Assembly (NCBI RefSeq): GCF_001571345.1
Contig: NZ_BCTP01000004.1
Span: 62,001 to 126,000, forward strand
Source: Komagataeibacter xylinus NBRC 15237
GTDB taxonomy: Bacteria; Pseudomonadota; Alphaproteobacteria; Acetobacterales; Acetobacteraceae
Length of the DNA stretch: 64,000 nucleotides
Reading direction: 5' to 3'
Positions 1-8,922 of this stretch are shown here, piece by piece. Both the position numbers and the translations under genes were made by a program. Every line of letters begins with the position of its first letter. Position 1 is the stretch's first letter. A model generated the notes under the pieces. That model saw nothing but the letters and a program-made list of their open reading frames with translations. It was not told where the DNA came from and did not search any database.

Positions 1-594
1 AGCCACGGGCTTGAATGGGCGGTCGAGCGCGGTGACGTGCGTGATGTGGAAACCCTGTGCGCGTGGGTTGGCGCGTTGCTGCGCCATGGCAGTCTTGGCA
101 ATGACCTCATCATCATGCATGCGGCATGGCAGGCGGGGGAGGATGATGGCCGCCTGCGCGAGATTGCCCGCTTCGCCTGTGCATCCGCTTCCTCGCGCGA
201 GCGGTATGAGGAGACGGTATATCAGGGCGAGGCCTTTTTGCGGGCGGCGGCGGTGTGGCACGTCGTGCCGCCCAAGGCCATGCTGGCGGGCACGCGCTGG
301 CCGCTGCCGGTAGTGCAGGGGCTGGTGTTCCGCCGTGGGGGCGTGGCTGCCCCGCAGGCTGTGCTGTCGGGCGGGTATGCGGCGGTGGCGGCCCTTGTAT
401 CGGCTGCCGTGCGGCTGGTGCCGCTGGGCCAGACAGACGGGCTGCGCGCGCTGGCCCGGCTTGAATCCGTGCTGGCGCAGGCCGCAACGCAGGCTGCGCG
501 CCAGACGCTGGATGATGTGGGCGGGGCCTGTTTTGCCGCCGACCTCGCCGCCATGCATCACGAAACCCAGGAAACGAGGTTGTTCAGAACATGA
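1..594 (+). CDS. ureF: Urease accessory protein UreF (5' truncated by window edge)
   Basis: The reading frame is open from base 1 and the first residues SHGLEWAVE match the N-terminal part of UreF, so roughly the first 25-30 residues and the start codon lie outside the window. UreF is the helical component of the UreD-UreF-UreG complex that controls GTP-dependent nickel delivery to apo-urease in the cytoplasm. The segment ending RLFRT resembles the family C-terminus. The stop overlaps the ureG start by 4 bp (ATGA), as is usual for ureFG. A GTG at base 37 could be mistaken for the start, but the homology clearly begins upstream of it. The structural genes ureABC are expected just to the left and are not visible. 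Confidence 0.93.
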   Translation, partial: SHGLEWAVERGDVRDVETLCAWVGALLRHGSLGNDLIIMHAAWQAGEDDGRLREIARFACASASSRERYEETVYQGEAFLRAAAVWHVVPPKAMLAGTRWPLPVVQGLVFRRGGVAAPQAVLSGGYAAVAALVSAAVRLVPLGQTDGLRALARLESVLAQAATQAARQTLDDVGGACFAADLAAMHHETQETRLFRT

Positions 595-1205
595 CAAAAG
601 CCAAGCACGGCCCGCTGCGTGTGGGCATTGGCGGCCCGGTGGGCACGGGCAAGACAGCATTGATGGATGCGCTGTGCCGCCGCTTTCGCAATGATTACAA
701 TATCGCCGCCATCACCAATGACATCTATACGCGTGAGGATGCGGAGTTCCTGACCCGCGCGGGTTCGCTCCCGCCCGAGCGCATCATGGGCATCGAGACC
801 GGTGGCTGCCCGCACACCGCCATACGCGAGGATGCCAGCATCAACCTTGCGGGCATTGCGGAACTGACGGAGCGCTTTGCCGGGCTGGACCTTGTGCTGG
901 TGGAAAGCGGGGGCGACAACCTTGCCGCCACCTTCAGCCCCGAACTGGCTGACCTGACCATCTATGTCATTGATGTCTCGGCAGGTGACAAGATCCCCCG
1001 CAAGGGCGGCCCCGGCATTACGCGCAGCGACCTGCTGGTCATCAACAAGATCGACCTTGCCCCGCATGTGGGCGCTGATCTTGGGGTGATGGAGCGTGAC
1101 AGCAGGCGCATGCGCGGGCAGCGGCCCTTTGTGTTCGCCAATATCCGTGCGGGCGATGGGGTGGAGGACATTGCCCGCTTCATTATCGAACAGGGCGGCC
1201 TGTAA
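591..1205 (+). CDS. ureG: Urease accessory GTPase UreG
   Basis: This 204-residue SIMIBI-class GTPase hydrolyses GTP to drive insertion of Ni2+ into urease. A Walker A motif GGPVGTGKT lies near residues 13-21. The hallmark segment [15 protein letters not shown], with the invariant Cys-Pro-His that binds nickel at the dimer interface, is near residues 69-83. A VESGGDNL Walker-B-like stretch and the base-recognition motif [13 protein letters not shown] follow. Length is typical of the family. It overlaps ureF by 4 bp, implying translational coupling, and is followed directly by a hairpin terminator, so it is the last gene of the urease operon. Confidence 0.97.
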   Translation: MTKAKHGPLRVGIGGPVGTGKTALMDALCRRFRNDYNIAAITNDIYTREDAEFLTRAGSLPPERIMGIETGGCPHTAIREDASINLAGIAELTERFAGLDLVLVESGGDNLAATFSPELADLTIYVIDVSAGDKIPRKGGPGITRSDLLVINKIDLAPHVGADLGVMERDSRRMRGQRPFVFANIRAGDGVEDIARFIIEQGGL

Positions 1206-1226
1206 CAACTATTGCTTTGAAATAAT

Positions 1227-1270
1227 AAAAGTTTCCGGGTGCCGCCTTTTTTCAAAAAGGCGGCTTTTTT
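1227..1270 (+). terminator. Hairpin terminator after ureG (member of the repeated hairpin family)
   Basis: The perfect inverted repeat GCCGCCTTT / AAAGGCGGC at 1241-1264 is followed by a run of six T. It is preceded by AAAAGTTTCCGGGT, the outer flank shared with the other hairpins of this window. This is a good intrinsic terminator for the urease operon. Confidence 0.8.
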
Positions 1271-1442
1271 ATATCCATGTGCCTGGAACACCCATCGGGT
1301 GCGTGCGCCCGGGCCTCCCGTGGTGGCATGAATAAGCACATAAACGACCATTATAAGTAATTTCACGCATCCCGCCCTGATGGTGCAATTGCGTAATGTT
1401 TCCCTGTCGCCGGTCGGTGACCGCAGCCACAAGGGGATGTTC

Positions 1443-2639
1443 ATGATTGCGCTTGTGTCCCGGTTCAGGATGAGCCGGAAGAAGAAGCTGCTGCGTTGCG
1501 GCAGTATCCTGTCGGCCTGCGTGGCGCTTGGCGCCAGCATGCCCCATGCCCGCGCGGCCACCACGGTCAATTTTGGCAAGGACCAGTTCTTTACGCTCGG
1601 CCTGGGCGTGCGCGCGCAGTATCTGAGCCATGACACCACCATGCCCGGCAACAAGGATGCGGCAAGCGCCAGCGACCTGCGTATCTACATGGGCGCGCAG
1701 TTCCATAAATACGTCAAGTCAACGCTCAACCTCGAGCGCCTGCGTGATGGCAACTGGAACGTGCTTGATGGCGTGCTGCAGGTCGAGCGGTGGAAGGCGT
1801 TCAATATCTGGGGCGGGCGCATGCTCACGCCAAGTGACCGCTCGAACCTTGATGGGCCTTACTTCCTCAGCACCTATGCCTTTCCGATGGTGTCACAGTA
1901 TCCGGGTGCCTGGTCGGGCCGTGATGATGGCATCTCGGTGTGGGGCAGGCTGTTCAAGGATCGCTTCCGCTACGTGGCGGGTGTCTATCGGGGGCATAAC
2001 TGGGTGCGTGGCGGCTCCAATTATGGCGAGCACCCGCTCTTTGCCGCGCGCATGGAATACAACTTCCTCGATCCCGAGCCGTCGCCCGCCTACTACACGG
2101 CCAGCACCTATTACGGCAAGGCCGACATCCTGGCCATTGGCCTTGCGGGCCAGTACGAAACCGATGGCGTGGGCACGGCGCAGGACAAGGGTGACTACAA
2201 GGCGTGGAATGTTGATGGCCTGTTTGAAAAGCGCATCGGCGAGGGCGCGAAATACGGCGTCTATACGCTCGAAGGCGCGTATTACCAGTATTATACCGGT
2301 GGCGTGAAGGACATCGCGGCAGGTTACGGGCAGCGCTCGGCTGATTATGGCAATGTAGGTGGCGTGAATGATGGCACGGCCTTCCTGGCCAGCACGGCGT
2401 ATCTCATTCCCTACCGGCTGGGCTGGGGGCGGCTCCAGCCGCTGGTGCGTTACCAGCAGTTCCGCTTCAGGAAGGACATGTACGGCCCCGGCCACCCCAA
2501 GACCACCCAGCTTGATCTGGGCGGCAATTATGTAATGGATGGCCACAACCTGCGCTTTACGTTCGATTACGTGCGCTACAAGCCCATGGGCACGCGCGCG
2601 GTGGGGGCTTTTTTGCTGGGCATGCAGTTCCAGTACTGA
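1443..2639 (+). CDS. Outer-membrane beta-barrel porin
   Basis: I read this as a porin-like outer-membrane protein. A signal peptide (basic MSRKKKLLR, hydrophobic stretch, cleavage after ARA near residue 39) leads into a protein rich in alternating aromatic/Gly strands (YYTASTYYGKAD, YYQYYTGG, YQQFRFRKDMY). It ends in a C-terminal aromatic residue (FQY), the usual BAM-recognition signal. It resembles phosphate-selective-porin/OprP-like proteins of acetic acid bacteria. I chose the ATG at 1443 because AAGGGG lies about 6 bases upstream; starts at 1380 or 1470 are also possible. Sitting between urease and the urea transport genes, it could be an entry pore for urea or another small solute, but that is only positional inference. 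Confidence 0.75.
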   Translation: MIALVSRFRMSRKKKLLRCGSILSACVALGASMPHARAATTVNFGKDQFFTLGLGVRAQYLSHDTTMPGNKDAASASDLRIYMGAQFHKYVKSTLNLERLRDGNWNVLDGVLQVERWKAFNIWGGRMLTPSDRSNLDGPYFLSTYAFPMVSQYPGAWSGRDDGISVWGRLFKDRFRYVAGVYRGHNWVRGGSNYGEHPLFAARMEYNFLDPEPSPAYYTASTYYGKADILAIGLAGQYETDGVGTAQDKGDYKAWNVDGLFEKRIGEGAKYGVYTLEGAYYQYYTGGVKDIAAGYGQRSADYGNVGGVNDGTAFLASTAYLIPYRLGWGRLQPLVRYQQFRFRKDMYGPGHPKTTQLDLGGNYVMDGHNLRFTFDYVRYKPMGTRAVGAFLLGMQFQY

Positions 2640-2706
2640 AAACGGCTGGCCTGTTCATGTCATTTTATCAGGCGGCAGGGCTGACCCACCGCCAGGAGAG
2701 ATCGGA

Positions 2707-3147
2707 ATGCTGACCCTCAAGCGAAACGCCACGTATGGCTTCGCCCTGCTGGCAGGGATCATGGGCGCGGGCCTGGCACAGGCCGCCCCCGCGCCTGAAA
2801 AAATGGATTGCCGCCACCTGCTGGCCGAGGATGTGCGCCTGTCGGACCGGCTCGCCACCCTAAGCCACAGCGAAGCCCGGGCCGAGGCGCAGGACAAGGC
2901 CCCGGCGGAGAAGGGCTTTTTTGTCAAATTCGATCCCGTGCCGGGTTTTGGCATCATGAAAGGGGCGACGCTGACGCCTGCGGGCCACCCGATCAAGGAG
3001 GATGCCACCGAGCGCAGCCTTGACCAGGTACGCCAGAAACTGGCGGTCATACGTGGCCATGAGCAGCGCAGGATGTGCCCTGAAATCGGCGCGCCGGACA
3101 TGCAGCAGGACCGCCTTTCGGATGAGGCGGCAAGGGCCGTGCCCTAA
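2707..3147 (+). CDS. Small exported protein of unknown function
   Basis: The 146-residue protein starts with a clear signal peptide (MLTLKRNATYGFALLAGIMG, cleavage after AQA). The mature part is hydrophilic with two cysteines (MDCRHL and RRMCPE) that could form one disulfide. AGGAGA lies 7-8 bases before the ATG at 2707, which decides this start over upstream in-frame codons inside the porin tail. I do not recognise a domain. It follows the porin by 67 bp on the same strand and is closed by a double hairpin, so it may be co-transcribed with the porin. Confidence 0.7.
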   Translation: MLTLKRNATYGFALLAGIMGAGLAQAAPAPEKMDCRHLLAEDVRLSDRLATLSHSEARAEAQDKAPAEKGFFVKFDPVPGFGIMKGATLTPAGHPIKEDATERSLDQVRQKLAVIRGHEQRRMCPEIGAPDMQQDRLSDEAARAVP

Positions 3148-3150
3148 AAT

Positions 3151-3222
3151 ATAAAAGTTTTTGGTGAAGCTTTTTTCAAAAAGCTTCAGAAAACATCGCC
3201 TTTTTGAAAAAAGCGGCACCTT
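3151..3222. terminator. Composite double-hairpin repeat between convergent genes
   Basis: AAAAGTTTTTGG is followed by a perfect hairpin (GAAGCTTTT / AAAAGCTTC, 3166-3187), a short spacer, and a second, imperfect GCC(T)5 / GAAAAAAGCGGC hairpin (3196-3217). It lies between the convergent 2707-3147 and 3229-4134 genes and can act as a terminator in both directions. Confidence 0.7.
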
Positions 3223-3228
3223 TCGCGC

Positions 3229-4134
3229 CTAGCGCTCCTGCAGCAGGCGCGATGCGGTAGCCGCCGCGGCGGCCCGCGTGCTCAGCCCGGTCTTGTTGTA
3301 GATCTGCTCGATATGCTTGTCGATCGTGCGCGGGCTGACCTGCAGGATATCGGCAATGTCGCGGCTGGTCTTGCCGCGTGATATCCACAGCAGCACCTCC
3401 GCCTCGCGCGCGCTCAGGCCCAGCCTGTCTTGCAATATGCGCTGGGGAACAAGTGGCTGCCGGCTGATGCGCAGCAGCAGTTCATCCGGGCCGCTCACGC
3501 CCACAAGGCTCAGCACAAGTTCGTTTTCACCGACATTATGGCGCATGAGCACGCCGCCGGGCGCGGGCAGGGGCGCGGGCAGGGGCGCGGGCAGGGGCAG
3601 GATCGCACCCGCGTCATTCGCGCCTGAAAGTTCGCGCAGTACAAGTCCCGCCTGCGGCGTGGCCCACAGCACATCGCCCGCATGGCTGGTGGCCAGCAGG
3701 AAGCGGCCCGCATGATCAAGCGCCCCATGGGCCGCGCGGATGCGTGCGGCGGATTCCATGCGTACGCCAATGCGGGCCATGACTTCCTCCAGCCGCAGGG
3801 GCTTGGTTACGTAATCGGCGGCACCCGCCTCAAAGGCGCGGATTACATGCTCGGTCTCGGTCAGGCCGGTCATGAAGATGATGGGCACAAGGCTCAGGCG
3901 CGGGTCATCATGCAGGGCCGCGCAGACTTCCCATCCGTTCATGCCGGGCATGAGGGCATCGACCATGATCAGGTCGGGCACGGTGCGCGCCGTGACCGCA
4001 AGTGCTGCCATGCCGGACTGCGCCAGCAGCACCGTATAGCCGCCATCAGTCAGTTTCTCGTCCATCAGGCCCAGAACGGCCGGGTCATCATCAATGACAA
4101 GAACGGATTTGCGGGAGGGATCGGGCACGGTCAT
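3229..4134 (-). CDS. Two-component response regulator, REC + LuxR/NarL-type HTH
   Basis: The protein has 301 residues. Residues about 9-125 form a receiver domain: acidic pocket DDD near 15-17, phospho-acceptor Asp59 in MVDALMPG, switch Thr in FMTG and conserved Lys in TKPLR. After a roughly 100-residue middle region with a Pro-Ala-Pro-Leu repeat, residues about 235-290 form a LuxR-type HTH (LSAREAEVLLWISRGKTSRDIADIL, then SPRTIDKHIEQIYNK). It overlaps the hybrid kinase gene by 4 bp, so the two are translationally coupled and should be cognate partners. The likely target is the divergent urtABCDE-nickel permease operon; this is inferred from gene order. Confidence 0.92.
   Translation of the reverse strand: MTVPDPSRKSVLVIDDDPAVLGLMDEKLTDGGYTVLLAQSGMAALAVTARTVPDLIMVDALMPGMNGWEVCAALHDDPRLSLVPIIFMTGLTETEHVIRAFEAGAADYVTKPLRLEEVMARIGVRMESAARIRAAHGALDHAGRFLLATSHAGDVLWATPQAGLVLRELSGANDAGAILPLPAPLPAPLPAPGGVLMRHNVGENELVLSLVGVSGPDELLLRISRQPLVPQRILQDRLGLSAREAEVLLWISRGKTSRDIADILQVSPRTIDKHIEQIYNKTGLSTRAAAAATASRLLQER
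3561..3596. repeat. 12-bp tandem repeat, three copies, inside the response-regulator linker
   Basis: Three perfect copies of GCGCGGGCAGGG (plus-strand reading), with a partial fourth, encode a PAPL repeat in the linker between the middle region and the C-terminal half of the response regulator. The 12-bp period keeps the frame, so copy-number change by slippage would alter linker length without breaking the gene. Confidence 0.9.
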
Positions 4135-7100
4135 GGCGTGGGTCGCTCCAGGTGGTGGCGCAGGGCTTCAAGCTGGTAGGACGCGGCAAGGGCCAGCAGC
4201 GGTTCGATCGCATCGCCCAGGGCCGGATGCTGCGCGCGCAGGGTGGTCAGGTGGGCGCGCAGGTTGCGCAGGTTGCCGCCATCAAGCAGGGCAAGCAGGG
4301 CCACGCGTTCCGCCTCGGGCACGGTGGCGGGTGTGTCGGGCGGGGCAGGTGGCGTGCTGTCAGCCTCGGGGGCGGGAAAGACCCATTCAAGGCCAAGCAT
4401 CTGGCCCATTTTGGTGATCAGGACCGACAGGTTCACCGGCTTGCCCAGCACGGGGCAGTCCTCAAGCGAGGGGACATGGCGGTTGGCACTTTCAACGAGG
4501 TTGCCGGTCAGGAACATGATCGGCACGCGGGCATAAGGGGACTGGCGGATGCGCAGGGCGAGGTCACGCCCATCCATGCCCGGCATGGACAGGTCGAGCA
4601 GCAGCAGGTCAGGCTGCACCAGCGCCAGGCGGTCGAGGCATTCCGCCCCGCTTTCCGCCCCTTCAAAGGCAAAGCCGCAGCGTTCAAGGATTTCGCGCAT
4701 GATGAGGCGGTGCTCGGCATTGTCATCCACCACCAGCACCGTGCGGCGTGGCCCTTCATACCCGGTGGGGAAGGCGGGCAGGCGCGGGGGAAGTTCCACC
4801 TGCCGGTCAGACAGCAAAAGCCGCACCCTGAAGCGCGATCCCTTGCCCGGCGTGCTGGTGAAGGTCAGTTCACCGCCCAGGATCTCGGTCAGCAGCCGGG
4901 TGATGGTCAGCCCCAGCCCGGTGCCCGGCACGCCCGTGCTGGCACTCCCGCGCTCAAAGGGTTCGAAAATGCGGGCATGATCTTCCGCCGCAATGCCGGG
5001 GCCGGTATCTTCTATGATGAATTCGGCAATCTGCCCCTGCCAGCGTGCCGAGAACGTGACCGTGCCCTGCCGGGTGAACTTGACCGCGTTTGACAGCAGG
5101 TTGAGCAGGATCTGGCGCAGGCGGTGCTCATCGCACGTGACCACGGCGGGCAGGTAGCCCGGCCGCCATACCAGCTCCAGCCCGCGCGCCTGTGCCTGCG
5201 GGCGGATCATCTGGGCCACGGATTCCACAAAGGCGGGCAGGGCGATGGTATCGGCATGCAGTTCGATCCGCCCCGCCTCGATGCGCGAGATGTCAAGCAG
5301 GCCGGACAGGATGCTGGTTATGTGCTCGCCACTTTCGCGCATGATGCCCAGCGCCTGGTGGCGCTCGGGCGGCAGGCGCGTATCGTGTTGCAGGAGCTGG
5401 ATATAGCCCATGATGGCGTTGAGCGGCGAGCGGATCTCGTGGCTGATGCCGCTGATGTAGCGGGTCTTGGCCAGGCTTGCCGCCTCCGCCTTTTCGCGTG
5501 CCAGCTTCAGCGCGTGGTCGGTGCGGCGGCGGGCACGGATCTCGTTCATGAGCTGGCGGGTCTGGTGCAGGGTCTCGCGCGTGGCGGTGCGCCGCCCCTG
5601 CTGCGCCATGACCAGCAGCCACGCCCCCACCGTGCCCGCCAGGAAGACCGGCACCATGATGCCACTCCACGCATGGCCCGTTGTCCATGCCAGCAGCCCC
5701 ATGCCCAGCATCATGCCCGCCAGCATGAGCGTAAAGCGTCCCGCAGGCGCTACGAGCCAGCGGCGCAGGCGGGGTGGCAGGGTGCGGAGCGGGGCGGCAA
5801 GCTGGCTGCCCATGCGGGTCGAGACCGGCTTGCAGCGGTCGCGGCAGCGGCCATCAAGCGAGCAGCACAGTGAGCAGATCGTGCCGCCATAGGCCGGGCA
5901 GGGCGCCATGTCCCGCGCCTCGAAGGTGTGTTCACAGATGACGCAGGTCATGGCGGGCCGGTCGTTCCAGCCAGCGGGCTGGGGGCGGGCCAGATAGGTG
6001 CGCCCCCCGGTCAGCCACGCCAGAACCGGTGCCGTGGCAAAGGCTACCCCCAGCGTCAGGAAAGGCGCATAGGCCGCGGCTATCGGGCCGAGATAGCCCG
6101 CAAAGGCCGTAACGCCCGTGGCGGCGGCAATGCCCCATGCCCCCAGTCCCACGATGTTGAAGTCCGGTAGCAGCGCGCGCTTGAACTCGACCAGGGCCGG
6201 GCTGAGGCCAAGCGGCTTGCACAGCGCCACATCCCCCAGTATCGCGCCGATCCACGCACAGGCCAGCACGCCATACAGCGTGATGCCGGTCTGGATGGTG
6301 CTGACCAGGCCTGCCTCCATCAGCAGGAGTGCGATCATGACATTGAAGATAACATAGAACACCCGCCCCGGATGGGTGTGGGTCAGGCGCGAGAAGAAGT
6401 TCGACCATGCCAGTGAGCCGGCATAGGCATTGGTGATGTTGACCTTGACCTGCGCCAGCGCCACCAGCGCCACCGTCAGCACGGTCGCGACCGGGGCGGG
6501 GGTGAAACTGCCCCAGGCAAAACGGTACATTACGCCGGGCTGCACCGCCTGCAGCGGTGAAAAGCCCGCCCGCAGCACCAACCATGCCAGAAACGAGCCT
6601 GCCAGCAGCTTGAAGGCATCAAGCACGATCCAGCCAGGGCCGCCCAGCACCAGCGCTGCCCACCATTGCCGCCGGTTGCAACGCGTGGGGTCAGGCAGGA
6701 AGCGCAGGAAGTCGATCTGCTCGGCACTCTGGCACACCAGCACGATCATGAGCGATGCGCCGGTGCCTACGGCAAGGGGGTCGATATGCCCCGGTGGCCC
6801 GTAGGGCGCACTGAAATGGGTCCACTGCCCCAGCAGTTCGGGGTGCAGGCCCGCCAGCACCACGAGGGGGACGAGATTGAGCGCCAGCCACACCGGCTGT
6901 GTCGCGATCTGGAAACGGGCGATGAACGTGATGCCCCATGTCACCAGCGGAATGATGAGCGCCGCGCACAGCAGGTACGCCAGCCACAGCTTCATGCCCA
7001 GCAGCCCGTGCAGCGTGCCCGCCAGGATCGCCGCCTCGAGCCCGAAGAAGATGAAGGTGAAAATGGCGTAGAGCAGCGAGGTGATGGTCGAGCCGATATA

Positions 7101-7448
7101 GCCAAAGCCGGTGCCGCGCGTAAGCAGGTCGATATCGAGCCCCGCGCGCGCGGCCGTGGCGCATAGCGGCAGGGTGATGGCGAAGATGACCGCCGTGACA
7201 AGGGCTATGGCGGCTGCCGTGTTGGCAAAGCCGAAGGCCAGCGTGAGCGTGCCGCCCATGGCCTCGAGGGCCAGGAACGAGATGGAGCCCAGCGCCGTGC
7301 GTGCCGCCCGCATGGGCGTGGCCATGCGCGCGCTGCGCGCGGTAAAGCGCAGCGCGTAATCCTCGAATGTCTGGTCGGCGGCCCAGCGGCTGTAGGCCCG
7401 GCGGGGGCGCACGATGCGCAGGCGGCTGGTCGGGTGCGGCAAGATCAC
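4131..7448 (-). CDS. NCS1 permease-hybrid histidine kinase fusion (putative urea/purine-type sensor)
   Basis: This 1105-residue inner-membrane protein joins four modules. Residues about 15-490 look like an NCS1 (nucleobase-cation-symport-1) permease with about 12 membrane segments. Residues about 500-545 hold a Cys-rich patch (CVICEHTF, CPAYGGTICSLCC, CRDRC) that could bind zinc. One or two further membrane segments follow (about 575-625). Next is a HisKA domain with phospho-acceptor His near residue 670 (ISHEIRSPLNAIMGY) and HATPase boxes (LLNLLSNAVKF, DTGPGIA, GTGLGL). A receiver domain then has its Asp near 952 (LLLDLSMPGMDG). A Pro-rich tail ends in a helical segment. It is divergent from urtA and coupled to a response regulator. 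I infer that it senses or transports urea or a related N-compound; the ligand is not shown by sequence. Confidence 0.9.
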   Translation of the reverse strand: MILPHPTSRLRIVRPRRAYSRWAADQTFEDYALRFTARSARMATPMRAARTALGSISFLALEAMGGTLTLAFGFANTAAAIALVTAVIFAITLPLCATAARAGLDIDLLTRGTGFGYIGSTITSLLYAIFTFIFFGLEAAILAGTLHGLLGMKLWLAYLLCAALIIPLVTWGITFIARFQIATQPVWLALNLVPLVVLAGLHPELLGQWTHFSAPYGPPGHIDPLAVGTGASLMIVLVCQSAEQIDFLRFLPDPTRCNRRQWWAALVLGGPGWIVLDAFKLLAGSFLAWLVLRAGFSPLQAVQPGVMYRFAWGSFTPAPVATVLTVALVALAQVKVNITNAYAGSLAWSNFFSRLTHTHPGRVFYVIFNVMIALLLMEAGLVSTIQTGITLYGVLACAWIGAILGDVALCKPLGLSPALVEFKRALLPDFNIVGLGAWGIAAATGVTAFAGYLGPIAAAYAPFLTLGVAFATAPVLAWLTGGRTYLARPQPAGWNDRPAMTCVICEHTFEARDMAPCPAYGGTICSLCCSLDGRCRDRCKPVSTRMGSQLAAPLRTLPPRLRRWLVAPAGRFTLMLAGMMLGMGLLAWTTGHAWSGIMVPVFLAGTVGAWLLVMAQQGRRTATRETLHQTRQLMNEIRARRRTDHALKLAREKAEAASLAKTRYISGISHEIRSPLNAIMGYIQLLQHDTRLPPERHQALGIMRESGEHITSILSGLLDISRIEAGRIELHADTIALPAFVESVAQMIRPQAQARGLELVWRPGYLPAVVTCDEHRLRQILLNLLSNAVKFTRQGTVTFSARWQGQIAEFIIEDTGPGIAAEDHARIFEPFERGSASTGVPGTGLGLTITRLLTEILGGELTFTSTPGKGSRFRVRLLLSDRQVELPPRLPAFPTGYEGPRRTVLVVDDNAEHRLIMREILERCGFAFEGAESGAECLDRLALVQPDLLLLDLSMPGMDGRDLALRIRQSPYARVPIMFLTGNLVESANRHVPSLEDCPVLGKPVNLSVLITKMGQMLGLEWVFPAPEADSTPPAPPDTPATVPEAERVALLALLDGGNLRNLRAHLTTLRAQHPALGDAIEPLLALAASYQLEALRHHLERPTP

Positions 7449-7506
7449 GGCTTTCGGGCGTTATGGGTGGCAGCGTGCATGATCGTAACGGAATGCCCAT
7501 GGGGGA

Positions 7507-7526
7507 CATACGCAGGAATGCGTATG
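7507..7526. promoter_or_regulatory. Perfect palindrome in the kinase/urtA divergent promoter region
   Basis: Arms CATACGCA and TGCGTATG are perfect inverted repeats of 8 bases around a GGAA spacer. The site lies 59 bp upstream of the kinase start and about 55 bp upstream of the urtA start. Position and symmetry fit a dimeric regulator site; the adjacent NarL-type response regulator is the obvious candidate. No experimental motif is known to me for this regulator. Confidence 0.55.
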
Positions 7527-7581
7527 GGAAGCGCTTTTATGTGCGCCGACAATGCAGGCAGCAGCAAAAGGACCATTCATC

Positions 7582-8922
7582 ATGCCCGTCACACTGCCTC
7601 ACCTTTCCCGTCGCGCGTTCGGACGTCTTGCCCTTGCCTCATCGGCGGCTGCTGTGGGGGGCATGTGGCGCGCGGCGCCAGCGCGGGCGGCGGCGCCGAC
7701 TGGCGAGCCGATCCGGGTTGGCATCCTGCATTCGCTGTCCGGCACGATGGCCATCAGCGAGACCACGCTCAAGGATGCCATGCTGATGCTCATTGCCGAG
7801 CAGAACCGCAAGGGCGGGCTGCTTGGCCGCCCGCTTGAAGCCGTGGTGGTGGACCCTGCCTCGAACTGGCCGCTCTTTGCCGAGAAGGCGCGCCAGCTCC
7901 TGTCGGTGGACAAGGCATCGGCGGTGTTTGGCTGCTGGACCAGCGTCTCGCGCAAGTCGGTGCTGCCGGTGTTCGAGGAACTCAACGGCATCCTGTTCTA
8001 TCCCGTGCAGTATGAAGGCCAGGAGTGCAGCCGCAACATCTTCTACACGGGTGCGGCCCCCAACCAGCAGGCCATCCCGGCGGTGGACTACCTGCTGAGC
8101 GAGGATGGCGGGGGGGCGAAGCGTTTCGCGCTGGTGGGCACGGATTACGTCTATCCGCGCACGACCAACCAGATACTGGTCAATTACCTCAAGGCCAAGG
8201 GCATCGCGGAAGCCGACATCATGGTCAACTACACGCCGTTCGGGCAGTCGGACTGGCAGACCATCGTCTCGCAGATCAAGGCCTTCGGCTCGGCGGGCAG
8301 GAAAACTGCCGTGGTCTCGACCATCAATGGCGACGCCAACGTGCCGTTCTACAAGGAACTGGGCAATCAGGGCATCTCCGCCACCGACATCCCGGTTATG
8401 GCCTTCAGCGTGGGCGAAGAGGAACTGGCCGGCATGGATACCGCCCCGCTGGTGGGCCAGCTTGCCGCATGGAACTACTTCGAGAGCATCGACACCCCGG
8501 CCAATACCGCCTTCATCAGGCAGTGGCACGAATTCACCAAGAATCCCAAGCGCACCACCAACGACCCGATGGAGGCGCATTACATCGGCTTCAACATGTG
8601 GGTGCAGGCGGTTACCAAGGCGGGCACCACCGATCATGACAGGGTGATTGATGCCATGATCGGCATCCGCCAGCCCAACCTGACCGGCGGCGTGGCCGAG
8701 ATGCTGCCCGACCACCACCTGACCAAGCCGGTCTATATTGGCGAGATACAGGATGACGGGCAGTTCTCGGTCGTGTGGAAGACCCCGGCGCTCGTGCCCG
8801 GGCAGGCCTGGTCGCCTTGGGTGCCGGAAACGAAAAATCTGATTGGCGACTGGAGCAAGCCCATTGCGTGTGGCAACTACAACACCGCCACCAAGACCTG
8901 CCTTGGGCACAGGCATGCGTAG
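7582..8922 (+). CDS. urtA: Urea ABC transporter substrate-binding protein UrtA
   Basis: UrtA is the periplasmic binding protein of the high-affinity urea importer, family of branched-chain amino acid-type receptors. The 446-residue product begins with a Tat-like signal (SRRAFGRLALASSAAAVGG, ARAAA cleavage region). The mature protein starts with IRVGILHSLSGTMAISE, matching UrtA, followed by typical segments VFGCWTSVSRKSVLPVFEELNGILFYPVQYEG and NDPMEAHYIGFNMW. The start at 7582 is favoured by AAAAGGA about 9 bases upstream; an in-frame ATG at 7552 is less well placed. It is the first gene of urtABCDE and overlaps urtB by 8 bp. Confidence 0.96.
   Translation: MPVTLPHLSRRAFGRLALASSAAAVGGMWRAAPARAAAPTGEPIRVGILHSLSGTMAISETTLKDAMLMLIAEQNRKGGLLGRPLEAVVVDPASNWPLFAEKARQLLSVDKASAVFGCWTSVSRKSVLPVFEELNGILFYPVQYEGQECSRNIFYTGAAPNQQAIPAVDYLLSEDGGGAKRFALVGTDYVYPRTTNQILVNYLKAKGIAEADIMVNYTPFGQSDWQTIVSQIKAFGSAGRKTAVVSTINGDANVPFYKELGNQGISATDIPVMAFSVGEEELAGMDTAPLVGQLAAWNYFESIDTPANTAFIRQWHEFTKNPKRTTNDPMEAHYIGFNMWVQAVTKAGTTDHDRVIDAMIGIRQPNLTGGVAEMLPDHHLTKPVYIGEIQDDGQFSVVWKTPALVPGQAWSPWVPETKNLIGDWSKPIACGNYNTATKTCLGHRHA

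Noticed and set aside
7449-7581. Possible sigma-54 promoter for urtA (TGGCA near 7467)
   Set aside because: The GG-N10-GC spacing is not met, and no other -24/-12 pair is seen.
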